This document shows, one piece after another, positions 17,601 through 25,540 of a DNA stretch of 64,000 bases. Position numbers and translations under genes: made by a program. The stretch comes from Pirellula sp. GTDB taxonomy: Bacteria > Planctomycetota > Planctomycetia > Pirellulales > Lacipirellulaceae. Within the stretch, counting starts at the first letter, position 1. Each line of letters opens with the position of its first letter. The notes below the pieces were generated by a model that saw only the letters and a program-made list of their open reading frames with translations, had not been told where the DNA came from and ran no database searches. The stretch is from contig PNKX01000009.1 in the NCBI GenBank assembly GCA_013822725.1, positions 1-64,000 on the forward strand, written 5' to 3'.

Positions 17601-19037
17601 GCCAAACGTCGTTTCTTCGACGCCATCGGCGTTGGCATCGGCAACAGCGGTCTTTACCTTGACGTTGAGGCGTGCGTTAGCGTCAAGGTCTTCAAGCAGC
17701 GTTCGCGCCAGCGCCGTCGACACGTCGTCGAGCGCGAGATTGTCGTGCGGCAAATGCAACGGCACGACGGCCAGGGCCGCGCGATTGCGGAGCGTGGTCG
17801 CCACCTCGGCCGCCGGGAGCAGTTCGCGCTCGCCCGAGGCCTTCAACCAGGGAGCGCCGCTGAAGTCGACCTCGTAACCGTAGTGTTCCGATTCATAGCG
17901 CGTGATCGGGGTTTGGCCGCCGGAGTAGACGACGGCGTCGCCGTCGATGACGCGAAAGCCGGCCAGCATCTCGTCGTGCCGTGCGTCGAGTTGTTCTGAG
18001 TGCTTGGCTCTCCCCGAGGAGATGAGTTGATAGAGGTAGCCGCCGCGAGCGCCGACCCACATAGCGCGTCGTTGTTGCACGGCGCCTTGAACGTACGTCG
18101 CTTTGATGCTGAGGCCTTCGACGCCGGAGATGGTTTGCGCGACGGATTGTTCGAACTCGACCTCGTCGAAACTGGCGTAGAGGTTTGACTTGACGACCTC
18201 CAGCAGGGCGTCGAGCTTGACGTCGGCGTCGGCGCCAACCTGTTCGGCGATGATGAAAAAGATCACCTGCGGAGCTTTGCTCGTGTAGGCGACTTCGGCG
18301 TCAGGGCTGATGCTGGCGGCGTGGAGCTTGATCCAACCCGCTTCCGGAGGCGTGAATTCGAAGTTGAGATCGGGAAAACGCTGCGTGGTTTTGGCGTTCG
18401 TCTGGCGGGCGTAGACTTCGAGGGCGACTGGCTGGACGGAGACGTCGGCTGCAGAATCGCTAGTGGCAGCAATCTCGCTCCGATCATTCGTGCGCGAATC
18501 ATCGGTGCTCGAACTCCGTTCTTCATTCTTATGCGCAGGCGACTTCTCTTGCTTATCGGCGCGCTGAGAGGCGTTGCGCTCGACGGCGTCGCGAACGCTC
18601 TGCATGAAGCCGGTGGAAAACCCAACGGCGAAGATGATTACGGGAATCGTCGAAATGCCGAGGGCGAACCAGGCTTGGACGCGGCCTTGGTTGTATGAGT
18701 CATTGCGGCGGCGGTAGTCGAGCAGGCCCAGCACTGCCATCGTCCAGGCGACAGTTAGGCCGAGCATGCAGGCAAGTTGAAACGCCATCGTTACCGACGA
18801 CGGCAAAGGATACAGCGTCTTCAGGAAATTCAAGATCGCCGAGAGCGTGAACGTCGCCAGCAGCATGGCCAGCGATCCGGCGCAAAGCGTATGAGTCTGG
18901 GGGCGCGCCATGATCGAGGCGCACTTGGCCGCCCCCGCTGCGAAGAGCGCGATGACCGTAAGAGCAACGGCGATGGTCGTCGCTTGGACCGGTTCGCCGT
19001 CGAAGTCCGCTAACAACTGGATGAATGGCAAACCCAT
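14700..19037 (-). CDS. Large membrane-anchored TPR / DUF3857 / transglutaminase-like protein
   Basis: A 1445-residue protein. The first 160 residues hold about four transmembrane helices, followed by a charged, disordered Lys/Ser/Asp linker. About residues 190-540 form two lipoprotein-like or PsbP-like repeats (FPDLNFEFTPPEAGWIKLHA). Residues about 545-800 contain TPR helices (ASLACFEEAIKLQPTNQTPLMNYA, LFNEARESFELALKANP). A DUF3857 region follows (FTTLTVTFNPLSERVFVNRL, LEFTYTREQL). The transglutaminase triad is visible: Cys in GYGDCKDHSLL near residue 1114, His in QFDHMI and Asp in VFVDCTAKHAD. The ATG at 19037 is preferred; one at 19082 is possible. It probably acts in the periplasm; substrate unknown. 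Confidence 0.8.
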   Translation of the reverse strand: MGLPFIQLLADFDGEPVQATTIAVALTVIALFAAGAAKCASIMARPQTHTLCAGSLAMLLATFTLSAILNFLKTLYPLPSSVTMAFQLACMLGLTVAWTMAVLGLLDYRRRNDSYNQGRVQAWFALGISTIPVIIFAVGFSTGFMQSVRDAVERNASQRADKQEKSPAHKNEERSSSTDDSRTNDRSEIAATSDSAADVSVQPVALEVYARQTNAKTTQRFPDLNFEFTPPEAGWIKLHAASISPDAEVAYTSKAPQVIFFIIAEQVGADADVKLDALLEVVKSNLYASFDEVEFEQSVAQTISGVEGLSIKATYVQGAVQQRRAMWVGARGGYLYQLISSGRAKHSEQLDARHDEMLAGFRVIDGDAVVYSGGQTPITRYESEHYGYEVDFSGAPWLKASGERELLPAAEVATTLRNRAALAVVPLHLPHDNLALDDVSTALARTLLEDLDANARLNVKVKTAVADANADGVEETTFGYQQSSSAGASVEYRFRILRQGRRAVMAVGWTVTEETEGLAAVDQALASMKFAGEHQPNNDDGNEDQRFWRGMALNSLGLDEFEQQDQAASLACFEEAIKLQPTNQTPLMNYAHVLAETGKPEQALAELAKRIDQYEDNARLREKQAMLLLETGDDDQCVEVLEKLLADGHRSEEAMLVMVGVQMKNQRYEPALAAVDKFLQGGPSQQATQIKSSLLSKLGRHDESIALLQEIRQARPRDVANLLHLAMAYYEAKKFDEALALTQELLDMGKAAEEVYLVRGKCQLDQKLFNEARESFELALKANPRSQTAEEGIAVASAMLGQGNNTIVKTLIEPVPLPAEIAGRLTQIPANDQAAGTFGAYESYRVVGYDYRQGERWRSTTYRKIKIVGQEGIDRFTTLTVTFNPLSERVFVNRLTVYDAAGKVVAEGNANDYYVAADDKSELATGDNTLTIPVPQIQPGNTLEFTYTREQLNADDFGFENVILTSSIPVQAAAAFVAGDVAKLAHTSSGPEPRTSADGGLFWGVSEPPVYVDESSQPPIAEFLPVIHLTDAGQEWSKLGDEYAVKIADRLAPDAVTTAKATELTQGLATPEEKIAVLTRFVQKQLNYQGLEFGVRGLMPNLAAKSLENGYGDCKDHSLLLKQLLNAVGIPAQLTLVNSSGEVDGKLASSSQFDHMILSLPGPTGDDSRVFVDCTAKHADPRQVTTNDFAGNLALVVEPGASRLVPIPPRTGPGTEIRCGREVTIVCDEPERESADAVIREQVAFSGAPAGALRSVLVSMQPRDRKEAIARLISEHDEVDVTRLEVVNLEDPAAALILQLEYRMDNVFHRVGDSGTPLSGRLVSPWETWATVAYATTERLTPFRTTAASIVGSTRYVLPAGFILDRGLESVESPPSNTFVTWRVEANATENSTLLHVDRRAGSHPATAYGSCSAEAKQLLDRVRRPIALREIPATAKAEEKNTLR

Positions 19038-19227
19038 AGGTGGCGTCGCCGATGATGGTATGAGGGAGCGAGCGGCGCGCATGCGGAGCGCGACGTGGGC
19101 GTCGAAAAAATCGCGCGGAGTGTAGCGGACGACCGCTCGGGTGCGTCAAGGGCAATCTGCTAGCGGCCCTGGGGCGAGATTTTGATTCGCCGCCAGCGAG
19201 GGAACCAGGGCAACAACAAGGTCAAAA

Positions 19228-19415
19228 ATATTAACCGCCAAGGACGCCAAGAGCGCCAAGGGAATACGGGGAGATTTACCACTAAACATACGCAAAGGAC
19301 GAAAAGAAGAAGGAAGTAGGGAGGAGCTTGCAACTTCCAGACTCCCTTTCGTTTATTTCGTGTGTTTCGTGGTTAACGTAGTTGTATTTCTTCCTTGGCA
19401 TCCTTGGCGGTTCAA
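19228..19415. repeat. Long nested inverted repeat, family D, copy 2
   Basis: The outer arms AACCGCCAAGGACGCCAAG and CTTGGCATCCTTGGCGGTT enclose inner ACCACTAAACATACGC and CGTGTGTTTCGTGGTTAA. It occupies most of the 500-bp divergent gap 19038-19537. No gene is visible in that gap. Confidence 0.86.
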
Positions 19416-19537
19416 ATGAATCGACTTGGCGATGCTCTCGCGAGGAAGCACGCCGAATTGCCAAGTTCCGGTTGACGGCGATATCTTGGATGCTTGCCAG
19501 CACTTCAAACGCCCGCGACCAACCAGGGAGTTCTCCA

Positions 19538-20536
19538 ATGACTGCCGCTTCATCCGAAATCAACTCCGATCGCCGGCGACTGGGACGCTCCGGCATTGAG
19601 GTTTCCTCGGTGTCGCTTGGCTGCTGGCCGATTGCGGGGGTGACGTCGCTCGACGTGAATGACGTTGATAGCATCGCCACCGTCCGGGCGAGTTTGGCCG
19701 CAGGGGCGACCTTTCTCGATACGGCCTACTGCTATGGTCCGAACGGCGAGAGCGAAACGCTCATCCGCCGCGCCTTGGAAGGGCGCGCCCGCGACGAAGC
19801 GTCGATCGCCACCAAGGGGGGCATTCATTACGGCCCCGACGGCAAGCAAGCGCAGGACGCGCGGCCGGAGACGCTCGCGCGGGAATGCGATGAAAGCTTG
19901 CGAAGGCTCGGCGTCGAGCAAGTCGAGCTTTACTATCTCCACTCGCCTGACCCGAACGTGCCGATCACGGAATCGGCGGGGGCGATCCAGCGGTTGGTCG
20001 ATGCGGGGAAGACGCTCACTGCGGGGGCTTCGAATTGCTCCCTCGAACAATTAAAGGAGTTCCACGCCGTCTGTCCGCTGAGCGCAGTGCAGTTGCCGTA
20101 CAACATGTTGCAGCGCGATATTGAGAAAGAAACGATCCCGTGGTGCCTCGCGGAGGGAATCTCCGTCGCGGCTTATTGGCCGCTGATGAAAGGGTTGCTG
20201 GCCGGCAAGATCGGGACGGAGACGCAGCTGGCTGAAGGTGATAATCGGAAAAGCTATCCGATGTACCAGGGGGATGAGTTCGAGCGGAACCAGGCGTTTG
20301 TGGCGACGCTGCGGGAGATTGCCGCCGGATTGGGGCGAACGGTTGCACAGGTCGTGATTAATTGGACGATCAGCCAACCGGGGATCACGACGGCCCTCTG
20401 TGGGGCGAAACGGGCGTGGCAAATCGAAGAGACGGCCGCGGCGATGGGGTGGCGGCTGCCGGCCGACAACATGGCGGCGATCAATGCGGAGATTGAAGCC
20501 CGCGGGCCGGCGGCGGCGAAGCGGTTGTTTCAGTAG
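19538..20536 (+). CDS. Aldo/keto reductase
   Basis: NADPH-dependent oxidoreductase with a TIM barrel, 332 residues. The AKR tetrad is visible: Asp and Tyr in FLDTAYCYG, Lys in IATKGGI and His in LYYLHSPDP. C-terminal nucleotide-binding features are partly recognisable (TTALCGAKRAWQIEE). The ATG at 19538 follows GGGAG at eight bases. The natural substrate cannot be read from sequence; many related enzymes act on sugars or aldehydes. The gene stands alone between repeats. Confidence 0.88.
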   Translation: MTAASSEINSDRRRLGRSGIEVSSVSLGCWPIAGVTSLDVNDVDSIATVRASLAAGATFLDTAYCYGPNGESETLIRRALEGRARDEASIATKGGIHYGPDGKQAQDARPETLARECDESLRRLGVEQVELYYLHSPDPNVPITESAGAIQRLVDAGKTLTAGASNCSLEQLKEFHAVCPLSAVQLPYNMLQRDIEKETIPWCLAEGISVAAYWPLMKGLLAGKIGTETQLAEGDNRKSYPMYQGDEFERNQAFVATLREIAAGLGRTVAQVVINWTISQPGITTALCGAKRAWQIEETAAAMGWRLPADNMAAINAEIEARGPAAAKRLFQ

Positions 20537-20587
20537 TTTTGTCCGTTGTCAGTGGTCCGTTGTCAGTTGCGGGGGATTGCAGCAGAA

Positions 20588-20671
20588 TTAGCCGGGCCGC
20601 CACGCGGGCCGGGATGGGGGTGGCGAGCGGGTTGGCGCTACTGCCCGGAGGGCGTGGCCCTCCGGCTAGTA
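20588..20671. repeat. Palindromic repeat, family F, copy 1 (inverted relative to copy 2)
   Basis: TTAGCCGGGCCGCCACGCGG and CGGAGGGCGTGGCCCTCCGG are two hairpins separated by GATGGGGGTGGCGAGCGG. The order is the reverse complement of the copy at 34052. It lies in the 20537-20869 gap, the remainder of which shows nothing recognisable. Confidence 0.75.
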
Positions 20672-20869
20672 GTTGGCTTGTTGATTGACGGCTGGTGGCA
20701 GTCCGGTTGTAGGGGCTGGATGAATTCATCCCCTTTCTGGCTGGGCGACGGAATTCCGTTGTCGCCTGCTGGGCCGCTCCGCTTGCCGGTCGCGACCTAG
20801 GCTTTCAGGACGACGCGACGCCTCCGTGGGGAGCGGCGACTCGTCGCTTCTCTCACGCGGAATCTCCTG

Positions 20870-21838
20870 ATGGCCAATTACTTGAAGCTGCTCGAGAACT
20901 GGACCCCCGAACAAGCCGCTCGCATGGAGCGGAACATCTTCGTCGCCCAGCATCGGCTCAATCAGTTGGAGCTGTTCGGCGACGACCAGTTGATCAACCT
21001 GCTCGACCGCCATCCGCGGCGGGATTTGGGCATCAACTCGATGGGAACCGATCCGACGCGCCGCCAAGATTGGCAAGAAGGCCGGGCCGGGAATCTCGAT
21101 TCGGCTGAACTGCTCGAAGCGGCCCGCAAGGGTCGCATCTGGCTGAACGTCCGCCGCGTGATGGATCACCACCCCGAATACGCTGAGCTCGTGCTGGCTC
21201 TATACGACGACCTGGAACGGACCTGCCCCGGTCTCGACACGTACAATCACTCCGCGAACCTGTTGATCTCGTCGCCCGAGGCGATGGTCTATTATCATCT
21301 CGATTGCCCGGCGAACATGCTGTGGCATCTCCGGGGCAAGAAGCGTGTCTGGGCCTATCCGCTGGAGTCGAGCATCGTCAGCGACGAAACGATCGAAGGA
21401 GTCCTCTGCGGCGAGAAGAGCGAAGAGCTCGACTTCCGTCGCGAGTGGGACGAACTTGCCGTGGTTCACGACCTGGAACCGGGCGAGATGATCACTTGGC
21501 CGCAACACACGCCGCATCGCGTGGTGAACACCGAAGGGCTGAACGTCTCGCTCTCGACGGAGCACATGACGCCGCGGGCGGCGCGCAAAAACAACGTCTA
21601 TCTCGCCAACCGCCACTTCCGCGAGTTGCTCGGCGGCAGTTGGCGACGGACGGAGCTGGACGGCTGGCGTCCGGCGCTCAAGGAATTCGCGTTACGCGTG
21701 AGTCGCCGCGTGCCGGGACTGAAGCCGAATCCGCCGCAGGGGTACAAGTACCCGATCTCATTCGAGGTTGATCTCGAAGCGCCAGATTGCGTGCGACCGC
21801 TGGATGGGGCGCACCGGCGCGAAGTGACGCTGGTCTAA
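20870..21838 (+). CDS. JmjC/cupin-like (cupin_8) domain protein
   Basis: A 322-residue protein with a probable Fe(II)/2-oxoglutarate oxygenase fold. The His-x-Asp iron ligands are visible as HLD in YYHLDCPANMLWHL near residue 143, followed by LRGKKRVWAYP, the typical JmjC/cupin_8 'G-K-K-W-x-L-x-P' element. The third ligand is in the GEMITWPQHTPHRVVN segment near residue 220. The N-terminal 60 residues are a helical extension (LENWTPEQAARMERNIFVAQHRL). Bacterial relatives act as peptide, protein or small-molecule hydroxylases; no substrate can be named. A thioredoxin-like gene converges on it 10 bp downstream. Confidence 0.75.
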   Translation: MANYLKLLENWTPEQAARMERNIFVAQHRLNQLELFGDDQLINLLDRHPRRDLGINSMGTDPTRRQDWQEGRAGNLDSAELLEAARKGRIWLNVRRVMDHHPEYAELVLALYDDLERTCPGLDTYNHSANLLISSPEAMVYYHLDCPANMLWHLRGKKRVWAYPLESSIVSDETIEGVLCGEKSEELDFRREWDELAVVHDLEPGEMITWPQHTPHRVVNTEGLNVSLSTEHMTPRAARKNNVYLANRHFRELLGGSWRRTELDGWRPALKEFALRVSRRVPGLKPNPPQGYKYPISFEVDLEAPDCVRPLDGAHRREVTLV

Positions 21839-21848
21839 GGACGCGAGG

Positions 21849-22337
21849 TTACTTCCGCGTCGCGCTTTCGTGCGCGGCAAACGACGTCTTCAACCGCTGG
21901 TTGAGCGTCGTCGCGTCAACGTAACCTTCGATTACGTCGAGCACCTGATTGTTCGGCGCCACGACGATTGTCGTCGGGAAGTAGCGAATCTTCAGCTTAG
22001 CGGCCAACTCCGGCTGATCGGCACGGTCGACGTAAACGGTCTCAAACGAATCGGTCGCCAATCGCTTCACTGGCGAAGCGGCGAACGTCTCATTGATCAT
22101 CCTGACGCAGTGGGGGCAGTTTGGCGCGGTTGCGTAGACCAGGATCGGCCGATTCGACTCTTGCGCCGCCGTCCATGCCTCGGGGTAGCTGGTGAAGCGA
22201 AAGACGCCGTGACGCAAGAGCGGCTTGGCAGCCGTCGTCAGGCTCGCGGTGCGCGGGGCTTCCTCGGCTTGAACCAATCCCGAGACGGAGAGGCCAATGG
22301 CCAAGACTCCTGCCAATCGAACCGCAATGCTGCGCAT
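21849..22337 (-). CDS. Exported thioredoxin-fold protein
   Basis: A 162-residue secreted or periplasmic thioredoxin-like protein. Residues 1-24 are a signal peptide ending ...VSGLVQAEE. The active-site motif CPHC lies in ATAPNCPHCVRMIN near residue 75, and the cis-Pro loop is RYFPTTIVV. The ATG at 22337 has a perfect GGAGG six bases upstream. The CPHC dipeptide resembles DsbA-type oxidants, but overall shape and size fit a reductase or co-chaperone equally well. It converges with the JmjC-like gene and is divergent from the metal-related cluster to its right. Confidence 0.82.
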   Translation of the reverse strand: MRSIAVRLAGVLAIGLSVSGLVQAEEAPRTASLTTAAKPLLRHGVFRFTSYPEAWTAAQESNRPILVYATAPNCPHCVRMINETFAASPVKRLATDSFETVYVDRADQPELAAKLKIRYFPTTIVVAPNNQVLDVIEGYVDATTLNQRLKTSFAAHESATRK

Positions 22338-22532
22338 GAAAGCCTCCGCTTGCTCGTTCCCCCTCTCGTGGGACGACGCGAAACAAGAGCTACATCGGCC
22401 GCAGGGGCCGGGCGAGGCCGCGAGAAAATCTAGCGGCGTGTCGCGCTGATACGACGGTCGCGCGCGGCGGTTTCGGCAGCGATTTCGCGGTCGTTACAAC
22501 CGGCAGGGTTCGGCGGGGCTTAAGTCGATGCA

Positions 22533-22734
22533 ATTGAACCGCCAAGGACGCCAAGAGCGCCAAGGGAAGACGATTACCACCAAGACACAAAGGCACTAAG
22601 GAAGCACGAAGAAAACGATAGCAAAGAAGCAGTGATTGATGACTTCGATGTTCACATGGATGCCTCTTCTTCGTGCCTTCGTGGTTAAGCATTTCCACAC
22701 GTCCTTGGCGCTCTTGGCGTCCTTGGCGGTTCAG
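22533..22734. repeat. Long nested inverted repeat, family D, copy 3
   Basis: The outer arms are GAACCGCCAAGGACGCCAAG and CTTGGCGTCCTTGGCGGTTC. The inner arms are ACGATTACCACCAAGACAC with GGAAGCACGAAG, facing CTTCTTCGTGCCTTCGTGG. It lies in the divergent gap 22338-22862. Nothing else is recognised there. Confidence 0.86.
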
Positions 22735-22862
22735 TTTTTAGGCTTGGCAGTTCCCCCCTACCTGCAGGCCGGTAAACCTTGACGGCGCCAGCGATTGTAC
22801 CTACCATGGCAGTGAAGTTTATCTGCGTGCGCCCTTTCGCCACCGCTCTTGGCGGCCCTCTG

Positions 22863-23294
22863 ATGCCCACTTCAGCCCTGATTTCCCGAGTGAATCGCAG
22901 CATCGCGCTCAGCGCGTTGCTTGCGTTTACGACGCTCGGGCTGTTCGGGCAGTCGCTTCACTCGTTGCTGCCCTGCAGCGATGCGGCCTGCGGCGTCCAT
23001 GCGAATGCGGCTGAAGAGTCTGCGTGCAGCTGCGGTCATTCGCATGCTGCCGTGGTCAAGAACGCCGCATCAGCCGAAGGCGACGAGACGGGCGCCCAAG
23101 TGAGCGCCGCTGGCCATGACGCCGAGAATTGCACGCTCTGCACGCTGCTTGCGAAGATCAAGGTCGACCGTCCCGCGCTCTTCCAAGCTCAGACGGACGT
23201 TGCGCAGTGTCAGCAGTTTGTGACGCTCGGCGAATCGCTGCTTCCGCAGGATTTGGCCCTTTCTGGGGCTCCACGCGGCCCGCCGCTGGCTTAA
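22863..23294 (+). CDS. DUF2946-like Cys/His-rich membrane-anchored protein, paralogue 1
   Basis: A 143-residue protein with an N-terminal signal or anchor helix (IALSALLAFTTLGLFGQSLH). A short Cys/His-rich stretch follows (CSDAACGVHA, SACSCGHSHAA), then a CTLCTLLAK motif and a conserved C-terminal end (SGAPRGPPLA). The CxxC-TLLA and RGPP pattern is shared with the gene at 26686, so the two are paralogues. This architecture resembles DUF2946-type small proteins. Metal binding is an inference from Cys/His content. ATGs at 22806 and a TTG at 22779 are alternative starts; 22863 gives the best signal peptide. It opens the 22.8-28.0 kb cluster. Confidence 0.6.
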   Translation: MPTSALISRVNRSIALSALLAFTTLGLFGQSLHSLLPCSDAACGVHANAAEESACSCGHSHAAVVKNAASAEGDETGAQVSAAGHDAENCTLCTLLAKIKVDRPALFQAQTDVAQCQQFVTLGESLLPQDLALSGAPRGPPLA

Positions 23295-23459
23295 CTGGCG
23301 CTCTCTCGCGCCGCGTTATTGCGCTCTCTTGCCAACGGTTGATCCGATTTTGGATCGGCTTTCAGTTTCGTTCCGTGCGCTGCGATACCGCTGCGCCGGG
23401 CGGGCAAGAGTTCCCTCCAGCTTGGTCTCGTCCTGGGTCGTCCCAGCAAGGGGTCCATC

Positions 23460-24251
23460 GTGCGCGCACGATTCCGAAACGGATTTACGCTCGTTGAGTT
23501 GTTGGTCGTCATCGCCATTATCGGCGTGTTGATCGCCCTATTGCTGCCAGCGGTGCAAGCCGCCCGCGCCGCGGCGCGGCGTTCGCAATGCGCCAACAAT
23601 CAACGGCAGATCGGCCTGGCGATCCTCCAGTACGTCGACGTCCATCGCGGCGACTTTCCGGAGATCGCGCATGGTCATGGCGACGACGGCCATGAAGAGC
23701 ACGAAGATCATGAGGATCACGAAGATCCGCACCATGACGACGAGGACGTTCGCAAGCGTTCGTGGATTTACACGTTGGCGCCATACATGGAAAACGTCGA
23801 CGCGATCCGGCTTTGCCCGGAAGATCACGCACGGCTCGAATCGACCGACGACCGGGAGACGAGTTATGCCATGAACGGCTACTTGCAGGATCCGACGAAG
23901 GCGTTTGAGACGCCCTGGCCGCCTGGATTCAGTCCGCCGGAGGGAATGACTGGAAGCTTCGAAGATCTCCTCTCGACCCACGCCACGATCATGATGTTCG
24001 AGGCGGGGGTGAAGGTGAATGAGAACTTCGACCACGTCGAATCGACGAGTTGGTTCAGTGAATACAACCTCAAGCACAACGCCGCTGAGCGCGAGGTCTT
24101 CAACGCCGTCCAGGACGACGTCGCGATTGAACGCCACAACGGGTCCGTCGCGAACTATTTGTACGCCGACGGGCATGTGCAGGCGATTTCCTCAAGCGAG
24201 ATCGCTCAGTGGTGCGACGATGGGATCAACTTCGCGAAGCCGCCGCAGTAG
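23460..24251 (+). CDS. DUF1559 prepilin-like protein with His-rich loop
   Basis: A 263-residue type II pseudopilin-like protein of the DUF1559 family greatly expanded in planctomycetes. The N-terminus carries the methylation/cleavage motif [21 protein letters not shown]. The C-terminal DUF1559 signature [18 protein letters not shown] is intact. Unusual is an insert at about residues 70-96 with eight histidines among aspartates and glutamates ([19 protein letters not shown]...), of the kind seen in zinc-binding loops. The GTG at 23460 follows AAGGGG. It is shorter than most DUF1559 proteins (300-400). Its neighbours also look metal-related. Confidence 0.85.
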   Translation: MRARFRNGFTLVELLVVIAIIGVLIALLLPAVQAARAAARRSQCANNQRQIGLAILQYVDVHRGDFPEIAHGHGDDGHEEHEDHEDHEDPHHDDEDVRKRSWIYTLAPYMENVDAIRLCPEDHARLESTDDRETSYAMNGYLQDPTKAFETPWPPGFSPPEGMTGSFEDLLSTHATIMMFEAGVKVNENFDHVESTSWFSEYNLKHNAAEREVFNAVQDDVAIERHNGSVANYLYADGHVQAISSSEIAQWCDDGINFAKPPQ

Positions 24252-24500
24252 CGGTCGGATCTTGAAGGTTCGCTGCGAGAGTGCGCCTTAGCGCCTTAGC
24301 GCCGTTATCGCCGTCGGTTGACGACGGCTTCTGTAACTCTGCGCACCTGACTTGCCAGCGCGTCACTGCCGGCTTGTCCGGCAGCGGCACGCTTACGAGC
24401 AGCGGTTCGTTACAGCGGCTCATTTCTTCGCACCGTATCTATCTCAGCATTTCATATTTGATATTTCATATTTCAAATTCACCATCGGAGTAGCTACCTC

Positions 24501-25427
24501 ATGAACGCTCAACGTTTTCACCTCCGCCTCAATGTCGCCTTACTCGCCCGCCGCGCTGGCGCGTTGGTTGCAGCGGCAATGTTCGCCGTTCACGCTTCCA
24601 TGGCCTTCGCCCATAGCGACGCGCTCCTCGTCAGCGTCGGCGGCCAGGTCGTCGTCGGCACGGCTGAGGATATCGACGGTCCCAACGAGGCGTACGCGCT
24701 CGACGCTGGACTCTTTGAATCGATTCTACGCGCTGGCTTCGCGCCGCCGACTCCTGCCGACTACGAAGGGGATGAGCCAGGATTTTTTGGCCTGCATGGC
24801 GTCAACGACGCCGACGATCTGGCCGCGCTGGGCGCCAGCGCGTTGCCGGCCGGCGCCGCTGTTTCGGGGAATTTAACGCCGTTCATTGTGAATGGCCAAC
24901 TCGACTCGCTTTTTTACTGGGACGGAGCTGGCGCCGTCGACTTCAAGCCCATTGCGATTGCCCAAGCGGGCGTCACGTTCGCCTTCCAGCCGACGGCCTT
25001 TGGTTCGACCGGCGCGAACGGCGACGTTGATGATCATCCGATCTACCAAATCAACGCAGCGGCCGGCACGCCTGCTGACGGCGTTTACTTGATCGCGCCC
25101 CAGATTAGCGTTGTGGGACTGGCGGCGTCGAAGCCCTTTTACATGGCGTTTCTCGTCGATGCGCTGATTGAGGATGAAGACGACTTGGAACTAATCGAGG
25201 CGGCTCTGGAAGGTTTCGAGGAAGGGGCGCCAGATGCGCTCGTCGATTTCGGCGGCGGCGTGACGAAGGACTTTGCGTTCTATGAAGAAGGGGTTGAGTG
25301 GATCGAGTCGAACCTCGTGGTGCCTGAGCCGACGAGTTGCGCGCTGGCGGTTATCGGCTTCGCTACGGCAGGCGCCTTCAGGCGTCGCATAACTTCAGCC
25401 CCTGGCTCCGCCAGGGGGTCGGTTTGA
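24501..25427 (+). CDS. PEP-CTERM surface protein 1 of the metal-related cluster
   Basis: A 308-residue exported protein. Signal peptide about residues 1-37 (VAAAMFAVHASMAFAHS). The mature N-terminus HSDALLVSVGGQVVVGTAED resembles that of the next gene (QHADVLVQVADGRLATGSAD), and both contain a NGQLDSLFYWDG / DGSLQNLFYWNG motif, so they are paralogues. The C-terminus has the exosortase signal VPEPTSCALAVIGFATAGAFRRR. The last ten residues (SAPGSARGSV) and the stop are encoded by a family B repeat, so the original C-terminus probably ended at the Arg cluster. Function unknown. Confidence 0.72.
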   Translation: MNAQRFHLRLNVALLARRAGALVAAAMFAVHASMAFAHSDALLVSVGGQVVVGTAEDIDGPNEAYALDAGLFESILRAGFAPPTPADYEGDEPGFFGLHGVNDADDLAALGASALPAGAAVSGNLTPFIVNGQLDSLFYWDGAGAVDFKPIAIAQAGVTFAFQPTAFGSTGANGDVDDHPIYQINAAAGTPADGVYLIAPQISVVGLAASKPFYMAFLVDALIEDEDDLELIEAALEGFEEGAPDALVDFGGGVTKDFAFYEEGVEWIESNLVVPEPTSCALAVIGFATAGAFRRRITSAPGSARGSV

Positions 25428-25483
25428 ACCCTCGCAACAAGCGGAATCAAACGTGGCGCTACCCCCCGGCGGAGCCGGGGGCT
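25397..25483. repeat. Palindromic repeat, family B, copy 3
   Basis: The arms CAGCCCCTGGCTCCGCCAGG and CCCCGGCGGAGCCGGGGGCT. It overlaps the last ten codons and the stop of the preceding PEP-CTERM gene. Confidence 0.87.
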
Positions 25484-25540
25484 AACAAACGGCGCCCATG
25501 ATTCGTGTCGACAACTCACACTTAATTTTTCGCAACTCCC

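Noticed and set aside
24420..24500. Canonical Zur or Fur box before the PEP-CTERM gene at 24501
   Set aside because: The AT-rich TTTCATATTTGATATTTC segment has partial dyad symmetry but no consensus box; similar AT-rich tracts occur in repeats elsewhere.
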